NCBI GenBank assembly: GCA_002435705.1
Contig: DIVA01000118.1
Span: forward strand, 1-17,600
Reading direction: 5' to 3'
DNA from: Bacteriovoracaceae bacterium UBA6144
GTDB taxonomy: Bacteria; Bdellovibrionota; Bacteriovoracia; Bacteriovoracales; Bacteriovoracaceae
DNA: 17,600 bases
Translations under genes and position numbers: made by a program
Part shown: piece by piece, positions 1 through 7,799 of the stretch
How positions within the stretch are numbered: position 1 is the first letter of the stretch
How the letters are laid out: every line of letters starts with the position of its first letter
Notes under the pieces: model-generated
Told to the model about the DNA's origin: nothing
Databases searched by the model: none
The model's input: the letters and a program-made list of their open reading frames with translations, nothing else

Positions 1-27
1 AAGCCGCACCAGTTGCGGCTTTTTTTA
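1..27 (+). terminator. Rho-independent terminator of an upstream gene
   Basis: A perfect 8-bp stem (AAGCCGCA pairing with TGCGGCTT) encloses a 5-nt loop and is followed directly by a run of T. The gene it ends lies to the left of the window. The opposite strand has no comparable T-run, so it most likely acts on rightward transcription only. Confidence 0.85.
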
Positions 28-100
28 TGCCTTATAGCTAACTACTTCAAATTCAAAAACTAATAGTATCAACGAGTTCATTCAATCCCTCATCTGTATG

Positions 101-206
101 TGCGGTCATAAATCTCCAGAGGTCTCTCTGGTTGGCTATATCTGGCTATATTTTTGGCTATGACCGTACCCCATAAAAAACCGTACCCCTTTTGATTTTC
201 AAAAAG
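101..206. repeat. Repeat-rich leader upstream of the tandem-HTH gene
   Basis: Three copies of GGCTATA (GGCTATG in the last) begin at 134, 144 and 156. Two copies of ACCGTACCCC lie at 163-172 and 180-189. CGGTCATA at 103-110 is inverted as TATGACCG at 159-166, a 6-bp hairpin CCAGAG/CTCTGG lies at 116-131, and CTTTTGA/TCAAAA forms a further hairpin at 189-204. The cluster lies about 80-180 bp ahead of a gene for a DNA-binding protein. It could be an autoregulatory operator array, the arm-site region of a recombinase, or a leftover element end. The repeats are seen directly; their function is inference. Confidence 0.5.
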
Positions 207-283
207 TGGCGATTTCGGGGCTTAACCATAGGAAATTTTTTGGAGAGCGGACGCTGGCAGACAAACATCCTTAAGGAGGAAGC

Positions 284-895
284 ATGACCACAGCGACGCT
301 AAAAGAAAAGATCAATCTCTCTCATGCGAAAGCACTCAAACGTGCACGAGAGATGATGAAGGTGACTCGTAGTGAAATGGCTAGGAGACTTAATTTAAGC
401 CTCGAGGCGATCAAGAAATACGAGAAGGGGGGAGCTATCATTGATGAAAGAAAAATCCAAAATTACCTCCAGGCCCTTGATTTAACCAATGAGGATTATC
501 AGAAAGTAAAGAAAGGAAAGGGGATTAGCAGACACAGGAAAAAGAAAACCGTCTTCAATAATCAGGAAAGAAGAAGCTACCGGCGGATTATCACCAAAGA
601 GGTGAGGGTTCTAAGAATCTTGAGGCAGATGAAAAATCTCTCTCAGGATCAGGCTTCATCTGTCTGTGGCTATTCTCGTCCGTCCATCGGTCATATTGAA
701 AATGGACGGATAACGCTAGATCAAAATCGCATTGAGCACATCGTTGAGTCCTATGGGCATCCCATGAGTGAATTTGATCGCCTCATGCGTGAAGAGATAA
801 TTAGGGATGAGATTTTAGCAGAGGCGTTTGATAAAATCCGATGTCTTCCAGAAGATAAGCTTAAGATTGTAAGCTCACTTCTGAAGACGTTGTAG
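284..895 (+). CDS. Tandem helix-turn-helix (XRE/Cro-CI type) DNA-binding regulator
   Basis: This 203-residue cytoplasmic protein carries two helix-turn-helix units. The first spans about residues 13-65 and includes an SEMARRLNLSLEAIKKYEKG-type recognition segment. The second spans about residues 105-160 with SQDQASSVCGYSRPSIGHIENG. A short basic linker around residues 76-95 (KKGKGISRHRKKK) separates them. The C-terminal tail ending LPEDKLKIVSSLLKTL resembles tails of other XRE regulators. The start is supported by a near-perfect Shine-Dalgarno sequence, AAGGAGG, a few bases ahead of the ATG. It is followed after 8 bp by a tiny membrane-protein gene and preceded by a repeat-rich leader that may be its own operator. 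Such regulators control phage genes, mobile elements or toxin systems, but no target is shown here. The fold call is firm; the role is unknown. Confidence 0.85.
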   Translation: MTTATLKEKINLSHAKALKRAREMMKVTRSEMARRLNLSLEAIKKYEKGGAIIDERKIQNYLQALDLTNEDYQKVKKGKGISRHRKKKTVFNNQERRSYRRIITKEVRVLRILRQMKNLSQDQASSVCGYSRPSIGHIENGRITLDQNRIEHIVESYGHPMSEFDRLMREEIIRDEILAEAFDKIRCLPEDKLKIVSSLLKTL

Positions 896-903
896 GGGGA
901 GTT

Positions 904-1038
904 ATGAAAATGATCCTCCTCAATATTTTAATCGATCTAGGTCTCAGGATTCTAGACGTCGTGTGGTTCTTTCTTCGCCCTGTCTTATACCTGTATCTCG
1001 CTTGGTTTGGGATGAAGCTAGCAAGTTTGTTTCATTAA
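904..1038 (+). CDS. Small hydrophobic membrane protein, 44 residues
   Basis: This short gene encodes 44 residues that are almost wholly hydrophobic, with an amphipathic start (MKMILLNILIDLGLRILDVV) and an aromatic segment, WFFLRPVLYLYLAWFG. Together they make one or two membrane helices. A GGGGGAG ribosome-binding site stands three bases before the ATG, and the gene begins 8 bp after the tandem-HTH gene, so both are probably one transcript. I do not recognise the family. Size and hydrophobicity would fit a small membrane toxin or a membrane partner of the regulator, but nothing in the sequence proves either. The unusually good binding site and the open frame support a real gene. Confidence 0.6.
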   Translation: MKMILLNILIDLGLRILDVVWFFLRPVLYLYLAWFGMKLASLFH

Positions 1039-1174
1039 TTTGTATTGGCCTTGGGAGTTTTTTTTGATTTTCAAGGTCAGTTCTTCTTTTTATAAATACT
1101 CATTATCATTTTAAGACCAGAAAGATGAAGACTCTAAATTTTGTATTTTAATTTATTATGTTGGTATTTCACGA

Positions 1175-1738
1175 TTAGAGTTTTAGAGCTTCATCAATAC
1201 TTGATATGTAACTGCTAAGGATTTCATTTTTTGGGATGGCACCATCTATTGAGCCCCATTTAAGAAGAGTTCCGATATATAAATCAACCACGCTTAATTC
1301 CTGCCCCAAAAAGTAAGGGGTACGCTTTAAGTGGGATACAATGATATCAATAATATTTTCAAGAGATGAATAGCCTAGAAAGCCTTTATTCTCTGAGTCT
1401 AGCTTGAGGCGCTTTAAGTTTATCGAAAAGTCTAATGGGCCAGCTCCAAAAAACATCCATCTTAAATATTCACCTCTGTTAGGTGAACCAATTTGCGGTG
1501 CCATGTCCTTTAATGGAAATTTATCGCACAAATAAATGCAAATTGCGCCTGTTTCATAAATCACAGTTTCCCCATCAACTAATACTGGAATCTTTCCCAT
1601 TGGATTTAGTTTTAAGAACTCATTGCTTTTCATCTCTTTGCCAAATGAGATGCTGACTTCTTCATATTCAACATCTAGCAGTCTAAGAAGTTGAGATATA
1701 ACCTGACCTCGTGATTTAGCATTGGTGTAGAGTTTCAT
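1175..1738 (-). CDS. Glutathione S-transferase family protein
   Basis: The 187-residue protein has the N-terminal thioredoxin-like GST domain (about residues 1-75) and the helical C-terminal domain. The first strand and helix, MKLYTNAKSRGQ, put Ser9 at the usual catalytic position. NPMGKIPVL supplies the cis-proline (Pro51), and ETGAICIYL (from Glu62) matches the glutathione-binding segment. Family members conjugate glutathione to electrophiles or reduce small substrates in the cytoplasm. It is slightly shorter than the usual 200-220 residues, with a brief C-terminal domain. Its ATG overlaps the repressor stop codon by 4 bp (ATGA), so the two are co-translated and share the divergent control region with the efflux genes. 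That points to detoxification of the same compound the pump exports, which is inference. Confidence 0.88.
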   Translation of the reverse strand: MKLYTNAKSRGQVISQLLRLLDVEYEEVSISFGKEMKSNEFLKLNPMGKIPVLVDGETVIYETGAICIYLCDKFPLKDMAPQIGSPNRGEYLRWMFFGAGPLDFSINLKRLKLDSENKGFLGYSSLENIIDIIVSHLKRTPYFLGQELSVVDLYIGTLLKWGSIDGAIPKNEILSSYISSIDEALKL

Positions 1739-2382
1739 TTAAATCCATTGAGAATTGATTTCGTAAAAATGTCCACAACCTCTAAGCTTAAGGCCAATGT
1801 TTCTTTTGAGGTTTTATCTTTTGTCTGTCCATCTTGCTTATCGAAGTCCATATAGCCTTCTGTTGCAAGCATGACGAGACCATGGACGCCTGACCAAACA
1901 GCATAGGCACGTTTGAGTGGATCGCCTTGGGAGATTACTTCTTTTTCTTGCATCTGAGCGATGAGACCGACGAGTTGATGAAAGGCCCTCTCTCCTTGCT
2001 CCTTCATACCTTCAAATTTTTCATGGTCAGGGATTTTTCCACCGAGCATGAGACGGTAATGGCAAGGGTAGTCTAGGCTGAAGCGAATATAAGAGCGTGC
2101 CATTTCATAAAACTGCTCACTCAATGTGCCGGCAATCGTGGACTGTTCAAGGTAATCATTAAAATTTTTAAAACCCTCTTCAGCGATCTGGGCCAGCAAT
2201 CCATTCTTGCTTCCGAAGTGTCGATTGAGGGCCCCGTGAGTAACGCCAATTTTTTCAGCAATTTCCCTCAAAGAAAAGTCTGGTCTTCCTTTTTCTAAAA
2301 AGGTGAGTCCCCACTTGATAGATTCTTGGTGGATATTCCCGTGATGGTAAGTCTTGGGTTTTGCTGATTTTTTAATGGTCAT
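1735..2382 (-). CDS. TetR family transcriptional repressor of the divergent efflux operon
   Basis: The N-terminal TetR helix-turn-helix is clear at about residues 35-65 (FSLREIAEKIGVTHGALNRHF). The C-terminal ligand-binding part contains VWSGVHGL, the signature of the WHG-type (TetR_C_33) subfamily. It is expected to bind DNA as a dimer and to release it on binding a small molecule. The frame is open to an ATG at 2442, but that codon lies inside the operator repeat. A start at 2382 (MTIKKSAKPKTYHHGN) or 2397 gives a normal TetR N-terminus, so I chose 2382 (215 residues). The nearby GGAG sits only one base ahead of that ATG, so the exact start is uncertain. It overlaps the GST gene by 4 bp and faces the adaptor and pump genes. 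Probable targets are the two 20-bp repeats next to it, which would also make it autoregulatory. Confidence 0.9.
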   Translation of the reverse strand: MTIKKSAKPKTYHHGNIHQESIKWGLTFLEKGRPDFSLREIAEKIGVTHGALNRHFGSKNGLLAQIAEEGFKNFNDYLEQSTIAGTLSEQFYEMARSYIRFSLDYPCHYRLMLGGKIPDHEKFEGMKEQGERAFHQLVGLIAQMQEKEVISQGDPLKRAYAVWSGVHGLVMLATEGYMDFDKQDGQTKDKTSKETLALSLEVVDIFTKSILNGFK

Positions 2383-2403
2383 ACTCCATCTTAGCATAAA
2401 ATT

Positions 2404-2432
2404 TTGACGGGCTTCATAAAAATAAGTATACA
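2404..2432 (+). promoter_or_regulatory. Sigma70-type promoter of the efflux operon
   Basis: TTGACG (2404-2409) and TATACA (2427-2432) are separated by 17 bp, close to the sigma70 consensus. Transcription would begin near 2439-2440, giving an untranslated leader of about 24 nt. The -10 box lies inside the first operator copy and the second copy covers the early transcribed region, so a bound TetR dimer would block it at two points. Confidence 0.65.
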
Positions 2433-2464
2433 CTGGATACATTTTAAGTATACACTGGATACAT
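2423..2464. promoter_or_regulatory. Tandem TetR operator repeats in the divergent control region
   Basis: TAAGTATACACTGGATACAT occurs twice, at 2423-2442 and 2445-2464, with the starts exactly 22 bp apart (about two helical turns). Each copy contains the 15-bp imperfect palindrome GTATACACTGGATAC, in which 12 of 14 flanking bases pair symmetrically, as expected for a TetR dimer site. Read on the minus strand, each copy also contains TATACT, a good -10 box for the repressor-GST transcript, though I see no good -35 for it. The second copy ends at the first two bases of the adaptor start codon. Repeats and symmetry are visible; binding by the adjacent TetR is inferred. Confidence 0.75.
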
Positions 2465-3056
2465 GCTGCCTAAAATACTTCATTTCGTTTTCTTTGTTTA
2501 TCTTTTGAACCCGCTTCATTCACGAGAGGTTCAATACGTACGAACGACTCAAGCTAAAGAGTTGTCATCACTTAATAGGTTGGAGTTTGAAATTAAATTG
2601 GGAAGATTTAATCCTAATAGTGGGACTTATTCCTCAACTCTTCGTGTGCCTAATCGAGCTTGGGTACCCGCAAGTTACACACAGACTTATGTTCAAATTC
2701 CGAATCTGAAAGTTCAAAGAGTTTCCGCAAGAATTGGTCAGTGTGAAAAATTACTCTGTGAGGTCATTGTTGACTATCCCTACCGAGGCCTTGAGCAATT
2801 AAGTGCTTTTATTCTCTGGCCTCTAAGAAAAAAATCTCTCATGCAATTACCGATCGAAGCCATCATCAGCCCCAATGGAGCAGAGAAGTATGTTTTTATC
2901 GAAGAAAATAAAAAAGCAATCAAACGTGAGATTCAACTTGTGAACCTTAATGGTGTTTTTGGTGTGACTGAGGATGTGAGAGTCGGGGAGTACCTGATTA
3001 TCTTTGGCCAAGAAAGATTAGTGGACGGCGAAAATGTTGAGGTGATTGGTGATTGA
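2463..3056 (+). CDS. Shortened RND efflux adaptor (membrane fusion protein-like)
   Basis: This 197-residue exported protein begins with a hydrophobic signal segment (about residues 4-18, with possible cleavage near LHS-RE). Its last 70 residues match the membrane-proximal end of RND adaptors: LPIEAII, KYVFIEENKKAIKREIQL and GEYLIIFGQERLVDGENVEV correspond to the family pattern VPxxAI, yVFvv and Gl..Gd.vvv.G...l.dG..V.v. The part before it resembles the beta-barrel domain. I see no coiled-coil hairpin and no lipoyl domain, and normal adaptors are about 350-400 residues, so roughly half the usual protein is missing. The start codon overlaps the second operator copy and has only a weak GGA ahead of it. 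The gene overlaps the pump gene, so both form one unit. It is either a reduced adaptor adapted to the fused pump or a degenerate one. Confidence 0.75.
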   Translation: MLPKILHFVFFVYLLNPLHSREVQYVRTTQAKELSSLNRLEFEIKLGRFNPNSGTYSSTLRVPNRAWVPASYTQTYVQIPNLKVQRVSARIGQCEKLLCEVIVDYPYRGLEQLSAFILWPLRKKSLMQLPIEAIISPNGAEKYVFIEENKKAIKREIQLVNLNGVFGVTEDVRVGEYLIIFGQERLVDGENVEVIGD

Positions 3057-6000
3057 TCTTATTTTTAAGTTCAAAAGAATATTTTTATCTTTTTTTGTCA
3101 CCCTCATCCTCTTAGGGATCGTCTCTTGGTTTACCATGCCCAGAGAGGAAGACCCTCGATTAAAAAATAGGTTCTCAAACATTCAAGTGATCTACCCGGG
3201 GGCAACTGCAGAAGAGGTTCAAAGGCTCGTCATTAAACCGCTAGAGGATAAACTTGTAAGAGTCGATAAGCTTAAATCCTTTAAAGGAACGGCCCGCTCA
3301 GAATTCGCTTTCATAAGTTTGGACTTGAAGTCAAAGGTCTCTGACACCAATGACATCAATCAAGCCTGGGATGATGTCGAGGATGCCATAGAAAAAGCTT
3401 CGATTGATTTTCCTGAAGGAGTACTTAAAGCTCAGCTTGACCGCAACAGTCTCGACCAGGATGCTATTGTTATTTCAGTGACGAGCAAGAACGATCTGCA
3501 GTATTTGATGGGTGCGATCAGAAACCTTGAGACAAAACTTCTTTCGACCCCACTAGTCGCTTCGGTAAACAGGTTTGCTGATCCGGATGAAGCGATTCGG
3601 ATTGACGTGGATGAAGAGAAACTCAGTGATCTGGGTGTGGATATCTTGCAACTTAAGCAAAAGCTTCAACTGGCCAATCAAACTGTCCCTTCAGGTTCTA
3701 TTAAGTTTGATTCAAAAAAATTGACCATTAAAACGAACTCAAGCTTCAAATCAGTAGAGGATATCAAGAATTATACTTTTGAGCTTTCAAACGGCGAGAA
3801 CAAAAAGCTCTCAGAGATCGCTCGGGTCGAGCGGAGTATCGTCTTACCGAACGAGCGACTCTTTCGCTTCAATGGCAAAGATGGAATATCTCTTGGAATT
3901 GTTCCACAGCGAGATATTAATTTAGAAAAATTTGGAGAGAGTGTTAAACAAACACTCGACTCGTTTAAGATATTAGATCCAGATGTGACAATTGACATCA
4001 TCACTTTCCAGCCGGGTAATGTTTCAGGTCGAATCACGGAACTTTCAGAGTCTCTTCTCAGTGGTATCGCCATTATTGGCATCGCTTTATTTTTGGCGAT
4101 GGGCCTCAAGATGAGTCTGCTGGCGGTTCTACTGGTACCAGCGATTACCTTCTCTGCACTCTCTTTTTTTAGCTTCGCTGACGGCTCTCTTCACCAGATC
4201 TCAATTGCTGCCTTCGTTGTGTCTTTGGGATTGCTGGTGGATAATGTGATCGTTGTCCTCGAGTCTATCCAAGACTTCATTGATTCAGGTCTCAGTCAAT
4301 TTGAGGCTTCAAAAAAAGCAGTGGCTTCACTCGCTCTCCCTCTAACTGCTGCGACCGGGACGACAATTGCCTCATTCCTCCCGATGCTCGGAGCTGCTGG
4401 AACCACCGCTGATTTCACTCGTACCATACCGATCGTTGTTGTTTTATCCTTGCTCTCAAGTTTTGCTGTTGCGATGTTGATCACGCCTCTTTTTGGAATG
4501 TGGTTTCTTAAACCCGGCGGCAACAGAGACTGGAGCAGGCTTAATCGTGTGTTCAATCTCATCGGTCAATTTTCTGTTTCGAGTCCTAGGGTGATTGTCA
4601 TTCTCACCACTATCCTCATCTTTGGATCCCTTGCCTTATTTCCCGTTGTCAAAAAGAAGTTTTTTAACGACGCCGATCGATCCCAGCTCGTGGTGGAGAT
4701 TGTTGTTCCTGAGGGATCTCATTACTCTTTGGTTGATTCTATTTCTCAAAAAGTAGAGTCGTATTTGTTGAGCCGAGAGGACGTCTCTTCTGTTGCGGCG
4801 TATGTCGGAAGAGGGACTCCGAGATTCTTTTATAACCTGAGTCTTGTTCCAAGAAGTCCGCATGTCGCCCAGATGATTCTTACATGCCTAGATCCAGATG
4901 TCGCAAAACGAATCAAAGACTCCTTACAGGTGGAATTGGATCAAAAATTTCCCGAAGCCTTTATTTTGATAAGAAGTCTGGCCCAAGGCCCCCCGACGAT
5001 TGCTCCTATTGAGTATCGCATCTCTGGAAGTGACCCGAGTTCTCTTTCGAGAGCATCAGAAAAACTCGTTAACATCATCCGAGACACGGAGGGGACGACA
5101 AAAGTTCGCTCGACCGATGGAGTGGGTGTTCCCATTCTTTACTATGATATCAACGATGCGAACTCTTCGAAATATAATCTTGAGCGCTCGCTTGTGGGAG
5201 CAAAGATTTATGCGAGGACGCGAGGTCTTGATGTCGGATCCTTTAGGTACGGGAAAGATGTTTTTCCTATTCTTTTGAGTAATGCCAAACATGAAACACA
5301 CTCGATCGAAGAACTCTCAAAGCTTCAAGTCGGTCAAACAGTAACGGGGCCCGTCTCTCTCTCTGCCGTTTCGGGAGCAAAGCTTAGATGGGAGCCCTCG
5401 GTGATTTTTAGCTACAACGGAGAAGTGATCACGAGCGTGTATTCGGAGATCCAGAGAGGTTATGGTTTTGATTCGATCATAAAGGATGTGAGTAAGAAAA
5501 TCAGCGCTGACAAAAGTCTAGAGAACGTAACGATCCAGCTTGGTGGAGAGGCAGCTGAGTCAGAAGAGGCCAATACAGCAATTCTTAAAGTTATTCCACT
5601 TGGGATTCTACTCTTACTTATTTCTCTTTTGATTCAATTTAATTCTTTTAAAAAAGTATTCATCATCCTCGGAGCTACCTTTCCCATGTTCATAGGTATC
5701 ATTCCTGGATTAATTATGTTGGGGCAGCCTTTTGGCTTTTTCTCACTCTTGGGACTTTTAGCTCTCATCGGAATTGTTGTTAATAACGGAATCTTGATTG
5801 TAGATCAAATTGATCTAAATATCGACTCTGGCCTCTCCTTCGAGGACTCGGTTGTGAGTGGTGTTGCTCGGCGTATCAGACCCATTTTTCTTACCACTCT
5901 AACAACAGTTTTGGGTCTTCTCCCTTTGGGGTTTACTAACGCAAGCCTTTGGCCTCCTTTTGCCTGGACCATGATTTTTGGCCTTCTCGCCTCGATGGTT

Positions 6001-7380
6001 TTTACTCCACTCCTTGTTCCTGCGATGTATGTGCTACTTCTGAACGGGTCAAAGAAGAAAAAGCTTGAAGCAACATTCCTGAAATCTGCTTTCACTTCTT
6101 TTGTTATTGTCGCGCTTCTATTGCCCCTGAGTGAGATGAAGGCACAAGAGATTGAACAAGTTGACCTTTTCGATTTAGTTGAGCACGTGGAGAAACACCC
6201 ACTGCTTAAGTCTCAGTTCTCAGCAGTCAAGGAAAGATCTGAAGAAGCCGAGCGTTTGAGAGCGCAGATGTATCTGCCAAGCTTGGGGGTTAACGCCCAA
6301 CGACTCTATTTCAATCGCAATCGTGAGTTCCAAACACCGATCGGAAATTTTGGAGGCGTGGGGTTTGATCAAACCAATGCCTCAGTAAGAGTTAAACAAT
6401 CAATCTACAATCCAAAACTCATTCATGGTGAAGTTGAATCAGTCGAGTATGAGGAAAAGAGTAGTGAGGCGACACGGGAGCGACTTAAGGTTCTGATCCT
6501 CTCAAATGCGATCAAAGCCTACTCCCAGCAGTTGCAGCTAAAGTTTAAAATCTCTTCCCTTCAAGAACTCGTGAAGAAGCTCACGAAGCAAAAGAAAGAA
6601 ATCTCAAGACTTCTCTCTTTCGGTCGAGTTTCTGAACTTGATCTCTTTAAGATCGATCTCGCTCTCAACGACAATATCTCTAGGCTTTACACTCTTGAGA
6701 AGCAATATGAGGCGACCATGATGCAACTGGGAGCAGCTCTTGGGATTTCGAGTCCTCGCAAAGCCACAGAGATTGATCTTGATATCTTTAAGGCCTTTCG
6801 TTTCGAATCCTCTGCAGCCAGCTCCAGAAAGGATCTTCAGGCGCTCGATTTAAAAATGAAAAGTTTAGACTCTAAGATTGAGAGCATCTCTTTTTCAAGG
6901 CTCCCTGAAGTGTCCTTAATCGGAAGCTATAATTGGGAGAGCCCTTCAGCGTTTTCCCCAAATGATTTTAGTGTTGTGGGAATAGAAGTCTCTTGGGGAA
7001 TTTGGAGTTCGAACGAGAGATCATTTCAAAAGACCAAGATCAATCATCTAAAGAACTCGCTTGAGTACTCGAGGCAAGACCTAAGAAACAGCATCGACTC
7101 AGAACAAAAGTTTTATCAGGCAACACTTCTAGGCCTCATTAACGAATGGCCTCAGAAGGAAAATGATTTTAAGAGATCCCGTGAAATCGTGAGACTTGAA
7201 AACACGAGATACTACAAAGGCAAGTCGACTTTAAACGAGCTCCTTGACGCTGAAATCCTTAACCAAAAAAAAGAAGAGGACGTTCTTGTCCATCCTTATG
7301 CCTACCTTCTGGCATGGGCATCTTATCAAGAATCAACTGATTTTCCCGACTGGGAAAAAATAAAAAGGAAAATTAAATGA
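3049..7380 (+). CDS. RND efflux pump fused to a TolC-type outer-membrane channel
   Basis: The first 1000 residues or so form a full RND proton-driven exporter: one N-terminal helix, a periplasmic domain to about residue 325, helices 2-6, a helix around residue 515, a second periplasmic domain, and five final helices. LLVDNVIVVLE (about residue 398) keeps one of the two acidic residues of the helix-4 proton relay, the second being Asn. Helix 10 has VVNNGILIVDQ where AcrB has Lys940. After the last pump helix comes a lysine-rich stretch (about 1002-1005), a hydrophobic core and SEMKA-QE, which reads as an internal signal peptide. It is followed by about 410 residues of outer-membrane efflux protein with two repeated halves (HPLLKSQFSAVKERSEEA, later LDLKMKSLDSKIESISFSRLPEVSL). 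GAGGTG lies 4 nt before GTG 3049, which favours that start over TTG 3046. The gene overlaps both neighbours. Confidence 0.9.
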   Translation: MIDLIFKFKRIFLSFFVTLILLGIVSWFTMPREEDPRLKNRFSNIQVIYPGATAEEVQRLVIKPLEDKLVRVDKLKSFKGTARSEFAFISLDLKSKVSDTNDINQAWDDVEDAIEKASIDFPEGVLKAQLDRNSLDQDAIVISVTSKNDLQYLMGAIRNLETKLLSTPLVASVNRFADPDEAIRIDVDEEKLSDLGVDILQLKQKLQLANQTVPSGSIKFDSKKLTIKTNSSFKSVEDIKNYTFELSNGENKKLSEIARVERSIVLPNERLFRFNGKDGISLGIVPQRDINLEKFGESVKQTLDSFKILDPDVTIDIITFQPGNVSGRITELSESLLSGIAIIGIALFLAMGLKMSLLAVLLVPAITFSALSFFSFADGSLHQISIAAFVVSLGLLVDNVIVVLESIQDFIDSGLSQFEASKKAVASLALPLTAATGTTIASFLPMLGAAGTTADFTRTIPIVVVLSLLSSFAVAMLITPLFGMWFLKPGGNRDWSRLNRVFNLIGQFSVSSPRVIVILTTILIFGSLALFPVVKKKFFNDADRSQLVVEIVVPEGSHYSLVDSISQKVESYLLSREDVSSVAAYVGRGTPRFFYNLSLVPRSPHVAQMILTCLDPDVAKRIKDSLQVELDQKFPEAFILIRSLAQGPPTIAPIEYRISGSDPSSLSRASEKLVNIIRDTEGTTKVRSTDGVGVPILYYDINDANSSKYNLERSLVGAKIYARTRGLDVGSFRYGKDVFPILLSNAKHETHSIEELSKLQVGQTVTGPVSLSAVSGAKLRWEPSVIFSYNGEVITSVYSEIQRGYGFDSIIKDVSKKISADKSLENVTIQLGGEAAESEEANTAILKVIPLGILLLLISLLIQFNSFKKVFIILGATFPMFIGIIPGLIMLGQPFGFFSLLGLLALIGIVVNNGILIVDQIDLNIDSGLSFEDSVVSGVARRIRPIFLTTLTTVLGLLPLGFTNASLWPPFAWTMIFGLLASMVFTPLLVPAMYVLLLNGSKKKKLEATFLKSAFTSFVIVALLLPLSEMKAQEIEQVDLFDLVEHVEKHPLLKSQFSAVKERSEEAERLRAQMYLPSLGVNAQRLYFNRNREFQTPIGNFGGVGFDQTNASVRVKQSIYNPKLIHGEVESVEYEEKSSEATRERLKVLILSNAIKAYSQQLQLKFKISSLQELVKKLTKQKKEISRLLSFGRVSELDLFKIDLALNDNISRLYTLEKQYEATMMQLGAALGISSPRKATEIDLDIFKAFRFESSAASSRKDLQALDLKMKSLDSKIESISFSRLPEVSLIGSYNWESPSAFSPNDFSVVGIEVSWGIWSSNERSFQKTKINHLKNSLEYSRQDLRNSIDSEQKFYQATLLGLINEWPQKENDFKRSREIVRLENTRYYKGKSTLNELLDAEILNQKKEEDVLVHPYAYLLAWASYQESTDFPDWEKIKRKIK

Positions 7381-7799
7381 ATTTAAAATTGATGATGTTT
7401 GTAACCTCTTTTGTTGCGACTCCTGTACTCGCTGGCAATATTATGGGAAATCTTGTCGCCAAAGATATCAAGGCAGGTCCCTTTCAGTGTTCTCTCTGGA
7501 AGAGTGAGGATGGCTTCCCTGATGATAAAACTAAGGCCATGCAAGTTGTTCAAGGCTCAGAGAGGAGCGGCGAGATGATTTGTGAATTCCTGAATGTTGA
7601 AAAAGGGGATTATGCGATTTCTGCCTCACAGGATTTGAATGCGAATGGCAAACTTGACAAGAATTGGGTCGGTATCCCGAAAGAGCCTTGGGGGACAACG
7701 AACAATGTAAGACCATCGTTTCGTGCACCTACTTTTGAGGAATCAAAATTTAGTTTTGAAGGGGACACTCTTAAAATAAATTTCGATGTTATTCAATGA
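7377..7799 (+). CDS. DUF2141 secreted protein
   Basis: The 140-residue product has an N-terminal signal peptide (MNLKLMMFVTSFVATPVLA, cleavage before GN). The DUF2141 pattern follows: an N-terminal beta strand region, then YAISASQDLNANGKLDKNWVGIPKEPWGTTNN and RPSFRAPTFEESKF near residues 81-126. The length is typical for the family, and its biochemical role is not established. The DLNANGKLD segment resembles a calcium-type loop, though this is only a likeness. It overlaps the pump gene by 4 bp (ATGA) and the acylase gene by 4 bp, so translation of the three is coupled. Its position suggests a periplasmic or surface accessory for the efflux and detoxification unit. Confidence 0.85.
   Translation: MNLKLMMFVTSFVATPVLAGNIMGNLVAKDIKAGPFQCSLWKSEDGFPDDKTKAMQVVQGSERSGEMICEFLNVEKGDYAISASQDLNANGKLDKNWVGIPKEPWGTTNNVRPSFRAPTFEESKFSFEGDTLKINFDVIQ

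Noticed and set aside
1039..1110. GGCCTTG...CAAGGTC hairpin as a terminator after the small membrane-protein gene
   Set aside because: The loop is 18 nt, one pair is a wobble, and the T-run lies inside the loop, not after the stem.
2383..2442. N-terminal extension of the TetR protein from the ATG at 2442
   Set aside because: The extra 20 residues are encoded by the operator repeat and the likely promoter -10, and they do not resemble a TetR N-terminus. A start at 2382 or 2397 gives a normal protein.
3771..6095. Several open frames on both strands inside the pump gene
   Set aside because: They are shadows of a long gene with strong family motifs. None has a ribosome-binding site or a recognisable product.
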